This document shows, piece by piece, positions 1 to 5,016 of a stretch of 8,794 nucleotides of DNA (position 1 is the stretch's first letter; every line of letters begins with the position of its first letter). A program made the position numbers and the translations under genes. The DNA comes from Bacteriovoracaceae bacterium (lineage in GTDB: Bacteria; Bdellovibrionota; Bacteriovoracia; Bacteriovoracales; Bacteriovoracaceae). The DNA lies in assembly GCA_947442115.1 (NCBI GenBank), contig CANEVK010000101.1:1-8794 (forward strand). The letters run 5' to 3'. The notes under the pieces are model-generated. The model was not told where the DNA came from. It did not search any database and saw nothing but the letters and a program-made list of their open reading frames with translations.

Positions 1-142
1 CCTTAATGTAGTGAAGCTGAGTTTCTTCTTGAGCACCAGTGGTTGAGTGACAGGCCTCCTGGAAGGCTTCTGAAAAGAGGGTGTAAGAACCGTCTTCAGT
101 TTGTATCCATTGATGTTTGTCAGGGGCCTGTGGTGTCTTCAC
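1..142 (-). CDS. mnmD: tRNA (5-methylaminomethyl-2-thiouridine)(34)-methyltransferase MnmD, 5' end only
   Basis: Only the first 47 codons are present; the gene runs off the left edge. The translation contains W-I-Q-T-E-D-G-S-Y-T-L (residues 12-22) followed by E-A-C-H-S-T-T-G-A-Q-E-E-T (29-41). This matches the N-terminal signature of the MnmC/MnmD methyltransferase family (DUF752, Methyltransf_30), where a W/T-x-DGS-T-L strand precedes a YHS-x-x-GA-x-x-ES loop. Members use S-adenosylmethionine to methylate the 5-aminomethyl group of wobble uridine 34 in tRNAs for Lys, Glu and Gln. No FAD-oxidase half can be seen from this fragment, so the standalone MnmD form is assumed. I chose the GTG at 142 because it puts the motif at the usual distance from the N-terminus and has a weak AGG 10 nt upstream. 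The frame stays open up to a TTG at 229, so the start is uncertain. It is transcribed divergently from the large secreted-protein gene. Confidence 0.72.
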   Translation of the reverse strand, partial: MKTPQAPDKHQWIQTEDGSYTLFSEAFQEACHSTTGAQEETQLHYIK

Positions 143-306
143 GCTGTAACTGCCTAAAATAATTGTCTTTAATTCATTTGGATGATTGTCTAAGTCTCTA
201 AAAAGACGTCGGTAGAGGATTGTTATCAAACCTTAAGGAGGGCTTCAACTAAAATTATTCAAGACGAGTATGGAAAAAACCGATCAGGTGAGTGGAGATT
301 ATTGAT
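143..306. promoter_or_regulatory. Divergent intergenic region between mnmD and the large secreted-protein gene
   Basis: This gap of about 165 bp must hold promoters for both flanking genes if each is transcribed from here. I see no convincing -35/-10 pair. On the plus strand TAAAAT at 250-255 resembles a -10 box, but the nearest TTG-type -35 (TTGTTA, 220-225) is 24 bp away, which is too far. A perfect 8-bp palindrome CCTTAAGG lies at 231-238 and overlaps an AAGGAGG at 235-241 that has no start codon at working distance. Part of the left side may be coding if mnmD begins at its upstream TTG (229). Confidence 0.4.
292..297 (+). promoter_or_regulatory. Ribosome binding site that decides the start of the large gene
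   Basis: GGAG at 294-297 sits 9 nt before a TTG (307), a normal Shine-Dalgarno distance. The competing GTG start at 292 overlaps this site, and its only upstream match is AGG at 286-288, three bases away, which is too close. Starting at TTG 307 also removes the acidic residues (E, D) in front of the signal peptide and leaves M-K-T-L-L followed by a hydrophobic core. Confidence 0.6.
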
Positions 307-3150
307 TTGAAGACATTGCTCTTTATTATTTTTTTACTGATTTCTAGATTTGCTGTCGCTATTAATGGGGTCTATGACCCTTATTTAGATGATATTTACA
401 ATTATGAATTTGATGAATTCTCAAACGGCTCTGACTCCATAGGGAATGACTGCTCAGACCAAGGTAATCTTTCACCTATTGAAGACCTTCTTGGTAAAGA
501 CATTCCAGGCATATGCTCATCTCTTCACCCTTCAAGTTCAAATTCGAGTGTAGAATATTGTAACTGTCTAGAAGAAAAAAAGAACCAAAACGTTCTCTTG
601 CTAGATTTGGTGCAATCCGAAGGTAAAGATCAGTCACAGAAGCGATTAGAGATGGAGATGAAGTTTCGAGACTCCTATACCCAAATGGTTATAGAAGATA
701 ATTTGCAGCGCTTTATTCTGGGTGAGGAAATACCAACTCAAAATGTGGAGTGTACTGCAAAAACTATGGGAGAATTTGTTGAAAAAGCTGCGAACGCTCA
801 CCTGAGCGCGCAGAAAGATTTTTTGTTAAAAAAACAATCTGAGCTCGATGCTAAAGCTAAAGAATGTAATAGCCCTAAGATTTTTTATAAATTGTGGAAT
901 ACTTTCTCCTGTAACGCCGTTAATTCTCAGTTGCCATATATTAAAAAAAGAATTGAAGAATGGGATAAAAGGCAAATTGAAACATTCAGTCTTTTAAGTA
1001 AGCCAATCTCTTGTGATGAAGATATAAAAGATGAATTAATTGAATATTTTACACAAGTTGATATTGGTGTTGAAGGACTAAAAGAAAAATTAATTGGTTT
1101 AAAAGGTAAGGACTCATGCACGAAGGATGATTCTGAGATCATTCGACAAGTTTCCGAAATAAGAGAAAAAATTCTTTCTGTTTCTGCCTCCCCTTGTGAA
1201 GGTATCGCTGGTGCTGTTGGTTGTAATTTTGATCAGCTTAATAAAAGCTCTGCAAAAAAATTGGCAAAAGCTTATGAATTTGATGAAAGCACCCAGTGTG
1301 TTAGTTTTGCGGAGTACAAAACTTTTAAAAGTATTCCTCCTGATGATAATTTTTTAAACGGTTTGGAGAAGGATCCTTTAAATTTTTTAAGTCCTGTTCC
1401 AGTTAAAGAAAATGATCAAGATTATCAAAACAAAATGAACTTTCTTAGATCAAATCCCATGCTGGCAAAGATCATCCAGCATCCGGCCCAGAATACAGAA
1501 GAGCTTCAGAGAATATTGAAAAAATTGGCAAAAGATCTGAAAAACAAAACTGCCCCCCAGAAACTCAAGATATATTTAGATTTCCTTAAAGACAAAGAAG
1601 GTCTCCAGTCATTAGCTCATAATAAGGATGGAAAAACTAATGAGTTAAAGGTTTGCTCAGATCTTGCTCGAAATTATACTGCCTTGAGAGTGGCTGATTA
1701 TTTTCCAACGGAATCAAATCCAAACCCTAATCTCGATAAGGGGTTAAAAAAGGAATTGAAAAAGTGTAAAAAAATAAATGACAAAACCAAGGAAGAGAAT
1801 AATTCGTTGGAGACCTTAAAAGTTGATCCCGTTTTTAATCTTGGAAATAAACATAGAGAAATTTCGGACGAGCAACAACGAGATGATTACCGTAAATTCC
1901 TAGCTGAAAATTGCCATACACTTCCAGAAAAGCAATCTTACAAAGATTACATGGAAAAGTGCTTGAAAGACGGAGTTGGCATGACAACAAAAACTTGTCG
2001 TCAAAAATTTCTTTCTGTATCACCCTTTCATTCTATCAATGATGTCATGTCCACATACCCAATTAATACAAATCCCGGTGCTAATCCAGGTGATCTCCTT
2101 GACCATTTGAAAGACGAAAACCAGGATCAAGAATTTATAAATTGGTTTAAAGAGTCAGTTGCTCCCAAATATTTTGAGGATCCCATAGGTGTTTTCGGGA
2201 TGAAGTCATATATGAATAATAGATCCTTTGGTCATAGCTACAAAGGCGCTACTCGGCCACCTCAGACCAATTCAGCATCTTCCAGCAGATCAGTCCCTTC
2301 TGCTTCTGCTTCTGCTTCTGCTTCTGCTGACCCTTCTCCGATCAGGCATAATCAAGGAAAGCAAACTGTGAATCCTGGGCAGGTGATGCCAAGATTTAAT
2401 TCACCAGCGAAGACTCAATCGGCAGCTGGGAGACAAGTGGAGCCGAACAGAGCACCGGCTTCAGCAAGTCATTTCCCTTCGAGAGATATTCAAGGCTCTT
2501 CTTCATCGGGAAAGTCATCTAGCTTTGATGAATCCGTTAGTTCAGAGAAAGATTTATCTCAAGATTTAGCAGAAAATGAAGAACGCAGTAAAAAATTAGG
2601 TAATATGAACACTACTAATGAGAAATCAAAAGCATCTCCTTCAAGGGGTGTTTCCATGAATTCTTCCTTCTCTCCTTCGCCTTCAAGTATGGTAGCCCCT
2701 GGAGCTCGAAACCTACTAGGACCCAATAGGGGTCCAACGGCCTTAGGTCCCTCTCCTTACAAGAAAGGTACATTTAATGATGCACTAAATAGCATTCATG
2801 AAAAATCTGCCATGCAAATTTTAGGTGGTGCGGTTGATCCAAAAGAATTCAAAGGGCCTCAGCAGAGTGCCAAAGACCTCATTGTTGATGATCCAATAAA
2901 GTTTGAAAAACTTGGAGAAGATCCGGTTCTTCTAGAAGCCTTTATCAAAGAAAAAATGAAAGGGATGGTAGTGGGTGAATCTAAAATTATCACCATCATC
3001 AATGCAAGCCCAAATCGTCCTGTGCCACACATGATTTTTAGAATCAAGGCCAAAGAAGATGGAAGCTTTGATATCCAATCTGTGCCTTCTGAAGTTCCAG
3101 TGAGAGTGGCGACCTTAAAAAGTCTTCTTGATCAATTACCCAAGCAATAA
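307..3150 (+). CDS. Large secreted cysteine-rich protein with Ser-rich linker, family not recognised
   Basis: The product is 947 residues from TTG 307, or 952 if GTG 292 is used. I do not recognise the family. Residues 1-18 form a type I signal peptide: M-K, a hydrophobic stretch, then A-V-A before the cleavage point. No cysteine follows the site, so it is not a lipoprotein and should be periplasmic, outer-surface or exported. The N-terminal 560 residues are Lys/Glu-rich, mostly helical in character, and contain all 17 cysteines (first at 49, last at 564), which suggests disulfides. Residues 650-800 are a low-complexity Ser/Pro/Ala/Asn linker with five Ser-Ala pairs (665-674). Residues 823-947 look folded again, with no cysteine, and may be a separate domain. 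I see no catalytic motif, transmembrane anchor or sorting signal. No gene is co-directional upstream, and the stop abuts that of the convergent hydrolase. A structural or substrate-binding surface role is only a guess. Confidence 0.85.
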   Translation: MKTLLFIIFLLISRFAVAINGVYDPYLDDIYNYEFDEFSNGSDSIGNDCSDQGNLSPIEDLLGKDIPGICSSLHPSSSNSSVEYCNCLEEKKNQNVLLLDLVQSEGKDQSQKRLEMEMKFRDSYTQMVIEDNLQRFILGEEIPTQNVECTAKTMGEFVEKAANAHLSAQKDFLLKKQSELDAKAKECNSPKIFYKLWNTFSCNAVNSQLPYIKKRIEEWDKRQIETFSLLSKPISCDEDIKDELIEYFTQVDIGVEGLKEKLIGLKGKDSCTKDDSEIIRQVSEIREKILSVSASPCEGIAGAVGCNFDQLNKSSAKKLAKAYEFDESTQCVSFAEYKTFKSIPPDDNFLNGLEKDPLNFLSPVPVKENDQDYQNKMNFLRSNPMLAKIIQHPAQNTEELQRILKKLAKDLKNKTAPQKLKIYLDFLKDKEGLQSLAHNKDGKTNELKVCSDLARNYTALRVADYFPTESNPNPNLDKGLKKELKKCKKINDKTKEENNSLETLKVDPVFNLGNKHREISDEQQRDDYRKFLAENCHTLPEKQSYKDYMEKCLKDGVGMTTKTCRQKFLSVSPFHSINDVMSTYPINTNPGANPGDLLDHLKDENQDQEFINWFKESVAPKYFEDPIGVFGMKSYMNNRSFGHSYKGATRPPQTNSASSSRSVPSASASASASADPSPIRHNQGKQTVNPGQVMPRFNSPAKTQSAAGRQVEPNRAPASASHFPSRDIQGSSSSGKSSSFDESVSSEKDLSQDLAENEERSKKLGNMNTTNEKSKASPSRGVSMNSSFSPSPSSMVAPGARNLLGPNRGPTALGPSPYKKGTFNDALNSIHEKSAMQILGGAVDPKEFKGPQQSAKDLIVDDPIKFEKLGEDPVLLEAFIKEKMKGMVVGESKIITIINASPNRPVPHMIFRIKAKEDGSFDIQSVPSEVPVRVATLKSLLDQLPKQ
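402..417 (+). repeat. 16-bp exact direct repeat, copy 1 of pair A
   Basis: TTATGAATTTGATGAA occurs here and at 1272-1287, in the same reading frame, encoding Tyr-Glu-Phe-Asp-Glu at residues 33-37 and 323-327 of the secreted protein. Confidence 0.8.
1255..1287 (+). repeat. Junction of two 16-bp direct repeats (pair A copy 2 and pair B copy 1)
   Basis: The left half, AAAAAATTGGCAAAAG (1255-1270), recurs exactly at 1519-1534. The right half (1272-1287) recurs at 402-417. All copies are in frame, encoding Lys-Lys-Leu-Ala-Lys and Tyr-Glu-Phe-Asp-Glu. No longer protein-level repeat could be seen around them. Confidence 0.75.
1519..1534 (+). repeat. 16-bp exact direct repeat, copy 2 of pair B
   Basis: This is the second copy of AAAAAATTGGCAAAAG, encoding Lys-Lys-Leu-Ala-Lys at residues 405-409. 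The first copy is at 1255-1270, 88 codons upstream. Confidence 0.75.
2297..2328 (+). repeat. In-frame hexanucleotide tandem repeat (CTTCTG, about 5.3 copies)
   Basis: The 6-bp unit CTTCTG repeats without error for 32 bp. In frame it reads TCT GCT five times, giving (Ser-Ala)5 at residues 665-674 of the secreted protein. Every copy uses the same two codons, which points to expansion by replication slippage rather than to amino-acid selection alone. Because the unit is six bases, copy changes alter linker length without shifting the frame. Confidence 0.9.
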
Positions 3151-3903
3151 TTAACCTACAAAACTGGTGACTTTATCAATGGTCCAATGGGGATCATCGG
3201 CCGTTAGGTCATGACCTGCAGTTGGGTGTTCGATGATAGGCACTTGCCATTTCTCAGCGATAGCGCGAGAGCAATTCACACTGACCATTCTATCTTGAGT
3301 GGCGGCAAGGATAAGGATAGGAATCTGAGGTTTGAAATTTCCAATTCTAAAAGTCCCTCCGGCCGTGATTTGGCGGATGGTATTGGCCAGACTCACTGGA
3401 CGCTCTTTTTGAATTTCTTCCCACAAATTGAGAGTTTGATCGAAAACGTTTTTATGATTACTCACAAGGCGCAGGATATGAGCTTCTTTGGCGCGCCCTT
3501 TAAGCGTAGGGACCTTAAAAAGGTAGATGAGGGCCCGGGGCTTGAGGCGTTCAAAAGTTTTTGAAATACCACCATAGCTGGTATTGATGAGAACGGCACG
3601 ATGGAAATCTTCCGGAAAGTTTTTCATCCATTGAGCAGCAATCATGCCCCCGAGTGAAATTGCCACCAAGATGCAGTCGTCATTTTCCTCACGAGCAGCG
3701 AGATAGCTCTCCCGCATGATCTCAACCATTCTTCTAATAGAAAGCGGGGAGGGCGTTTTAAAATAAACTCCAGCACCAGGAATATCAATCATGGTGAACT
3801 TGGCACCAGGATTTTGGGCGAGAAGTTTGTCCGGGAAGTCGCCCCAGTGTTTGGATTCACGAATTAAACCACGAAAAAGGTAAAAATGTTTTTGCTTTGT
3901 CAT
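3151..3903 (-). CDS. Alpha/beta hydrolase
   Basis: A 250-residue protein with the alpha/beta-hydrolase layout. A first strand is followed by a turn, L-F-R-G-L-I (residues 9-14), in place of the usual H-G. The nucleophile elbow is A-I-S-L-G-G (81-86) with Ser83. The acid residue is in A-A-T-Q-D-R (200-205, Asp204) and the catalytic histidine in A-G-H-D-L (229-233, His231). The triad is complete, but the first Gly of the G-x-S-x-G elbow is Ala. Length and topology match small esterases such as BioH; the substrate cannot be read from sequence. There is no signal peptide, so it should be cytoplasmic. The ATG at 3903 has no Shine-Dalgarno sequence, and TAAGAT lies 8 nt before it on this strand, so the message may be leaderless. 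It starts 24 bp from the divergent methyltransferase and stops exactly against the convergent secreted-protein gene. Confidence 0.85.
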   Translation of the reverse strand: MTKQKHFYLFRGLIRESKHWGDFPDKLLAQNPGAKFTMIDIPGAGVYFKTPSPLSIRRMVEIMRESYLAAREENDDCILVAISLGGMIAAQWMKNFPEDFHRAVLINTSYGGISKTFERLKPRALIYLFKVPTLKGRAKEAHILRLVSNHKNVFDQTLNLWEEIQKERPVSLANTIRQITAGGTFRIGNFKPQIPILILAATQDRMVSVNCSRAIAEKWQVPIIEHPTAGHDLTADDPHWTIDKVTSFVG

Positions 3904-3940
3904 AGGTAAACATCTTACACTTTTTTTATGAGTTTGAAGG
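3892..3940. promoter_or_regulatory. Compact divergent promoter region between hydrolase and methyltransferase
   Basis: Only 24 bp (3904-3927) separate the two start codons. On the plus strand TTGCTT (3892-3897) is followed 18 bp later by TACACT (3916-3921), six bases before the methyltransferase ATG. On the minus strand TAAGAT (3917-3912) lies eight bases before the hydrolase ATG, with only weak -35 candidates inside the methyltransferase gene. The two -10-like boxes overlap on opposite strands, so the two transcripts would be leaderless and could not start at the same moment. The match scores are modest. Confidence 0.35.
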
Positions 3941-4677
3941 ACTATTACGAAGATTCTTATAAGACTGAGAGCAGCAGAAGTTTGAATGAATTACAAGCTG
4001 AAGCACTTCAGTCAACCAAAGGGCTTCTTCATTTTGTTGAAGAGTCTAAAACTCGCTTTCTTCCAGATCTTTCTTGGCAAGGACTCAAAGTCATTGAGAT
4101 GGGCTCTGGACTGGGAGGCTTAAGTCTGCACCTGGCGCGACTTGGGGCGGATGTGACCTTAGTTGATTTTTCAGCAACGGCTCTTCAACAAGCAGAAAAA
4201 ATTTACGCACTGGAGGGCCTTCAACCTCGTTTAATCCAGGCCGATGTGGGCCTGCCTGGTGATGAGATCAATGAGAAGTTTGATCTCATATTAGACTCTC
4301 ATCTGCTTCACTGTATAACCTCAGCGCCTGAGCGATCATCTTACTTTAAGCTGATTGATGAGTTGCTTTCGGATAGAGGTCTTTTTGTGGCCGAAACTAT
4401 GGTCCATAGAAAAAAACTTTTTGTGCCTGATGGTTTTATGTTTGATCAAAATTATGTGTTATGGCAAATGTTTGGTGAGTGGAAACCGGTGCGTAAAATT
4501 CCTGATAGTTTAGATCTTGAGAAAGAAATAAATGAAGCTGGATTGAACATAAGTTATTTTTTTTACTACGGTCAGTTTAGTTTTATTCCTCACCGAACAT
4601 TCATGGATATTCCAGCTGAAGTTTTACCGGCCTCAGTTAGAATGGTTTTGCAAAAAAAGCAGATCACTCAATCTTAA
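3928..4677 (+). CDS. Class I SAM-dependent methyltransferase, substrate unknown
   Basis: A 249-residue cytoplasmic protein with a Rossmann-fold methyltransferase core. Motif I is V-I-E-M-G-S-G-L-G-G (residues 55-64), the SAM-binding glycine loop. Motif II ends with the acidic ribose contact at V-T-L-V-D-F (76-81, Asp80). Q-A-D-V (104-107) contacts the adenine, and F-D-L-I-L-D-S-H-L-L-H (118-128) is motif IV. The C-terminal third (about 160-249) is aromatic-rich and probably forms the substrate cap, but I cannot name the acceptor. The ATG at 3928 is the only plausible start: the next Met is inside motif I. It lacks a Shine-Dalgarno sequence, being preceded by a run of seven T. The divergent hydrolase neighbour recalls the BioC/BioH pairing, but nothing in motif I or the C-terminus is diagnostic for BioC. 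I see no terminator before the hpf promoter downstream. Confidence 0.85.
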   Translation: MSLKDYYEDSYKTESSRSLNELQAEALQSTKGLLHFVEESKTRFLPDLSWQGLKVIEMGSGLGGLSLHLARLGADVTLVDFSATALQQAEKIYALEGLQPRLIQADVGLPGDEINEKFDLILDSHLLHCITSAPERSSYFKLIDELLSDRGLFVAETMVHRKKLFVPDGFMFDQNYVLWQMFGEWKPVRKIPDSLDLEKEINEAGLNISYFFYYGQFSFIPHRTFMDIPAEVLPASVRMVLQKKQITQS

Positions 4678-4709
4678 AATAATACTCTAAGTCAACTCTC
4701 CTGCGCGAT

Positions 4710-4732
4710 TATAATGAGGTCTCATCAAGGAG
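4710..4732 (+). promoter_or_regulatory. Promoter -10 box and ribosome binding site of hpf-fadD
   Basis: A perfect TATAAT lies at 4710-4715, with no good -35 at 16-18 bp and no extended -10 TG. Transcription would begin near 4722, giving a leader of about 16 nt. AAGGAG at 4727-4732 is five bases before the ATG at 4738 and fixes that codon as the start. The in-frame ATG at 4714 lies inside the -10 box and cannot be the start of a message made from this promoter. Confidence 0.6.
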
Positions 4733-4737
4733 CAGAT

Positions 4738-5001
4738 ATGAATTTAAATATTACTTTTCGCCACATGGAACATACACCAGCATTAGACACCGTGATCCGT
4801 GATAAATCTGAAAAATTTCAAAAATGGTTTGGCCCTCAGGCCACTGTTCACTGGACATGTTGGAAAGAAGGCATTGAGTTTTGCTCTGAAGTCACGATTC
4901 ATGCCGGCCATCAAGACTATTTTGCGAAGGCCCATGACGATGATCTTTATAAGACGTTTGATCACATTATTCATAAAATTCAGAATCAAATAAAAAAATA
5001 G
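4738..5001 (+). CDS. hpf: Short ribosome hibernation promoting factor (HPF/YfiA family)
   Basis: The product is 87 residues from the ATG preceded by AAGGAG. It opens M-N-L-N-I-T-F-R-H-M-E-H-T-P-A-L, matching the first strand and helix of the S30AE domain (typically I-T-G-R-H-x-E-x-T-x-A-L). The expected second half follows: E-V-T-I-H-A (50-55), then F-A-K-A-H-D-D-D-L-Y-K-T-F-D (61-74), and a basic C-terminal helix ending K-K. Family members bind the 30S decoding channel and hold ribosomes inactive during starvation. It lacks the C-terminal dimerisation domain of long HPF, so it belongs with short HPF/YfiA-type proteins and is slightly shorter than the about 95 residues of E. coli HPF. The stretch H-W-T-C-W-K (38-43) is unusual, with two Trp and a Cys. 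It leads an operon with fadD, 15 nt downstream. Confidence 0.82.
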   Translation: MNLNITFRHMEHTPALDTVIRDKSEKFQKWFGPQATVHWTCWKEGIEFCSEVTIHAGHQDYFAKAHDDDLYKTFDHIIHKIQNQIKK

Positions 5002-5016
5002 TTTACGGAGTTTAAG

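Noticed and set aside
270..305. Short upstream frame of 11 codons starting at ATG 270 before the large gene
   Set aside because: It has no ribosome site at working distance (the nearest AAGGAGG is 28 nt away) and its peptide has no leader-peptide features such as runs of one regulatory amino acid.
927..1142. Minus-strand open frame of 71 codons inside the large gene
   Set aside because: It lies antisense to a strongly coding, signal-peptide-bearing gene and its Ser/Phe/Ile-rich product is what the reverse of a Lys/Glu-rich gene gives. The same applies to the other antisense frames at 1835-2023 and 2859-3053.
2719..2735. Six-base inverted repeat GGACCC/GGGTCC within the large gene
   Set aside because: It is short, lies within a codon-constrained Gly/Pro/Asn region and has no T run, so it is not a credible terminator or operator.
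3211..3564. Plus-strand frame of 117 codons opposite the hydrolase
   Set aside because: The opposite strand encodes a hydrolase with an intact catalytic triad. This frame has no recognisable motif and no good ribosome site.
4714..4737. Upstream ATG at 4714 as the start of hpf
   Set aside because: The ATG overlaps the TATAAT -10 box and has no ribosome site, whereas ATG 4738 has AAGGAG at five bases and begins exactly at the conserved first strand of the family.
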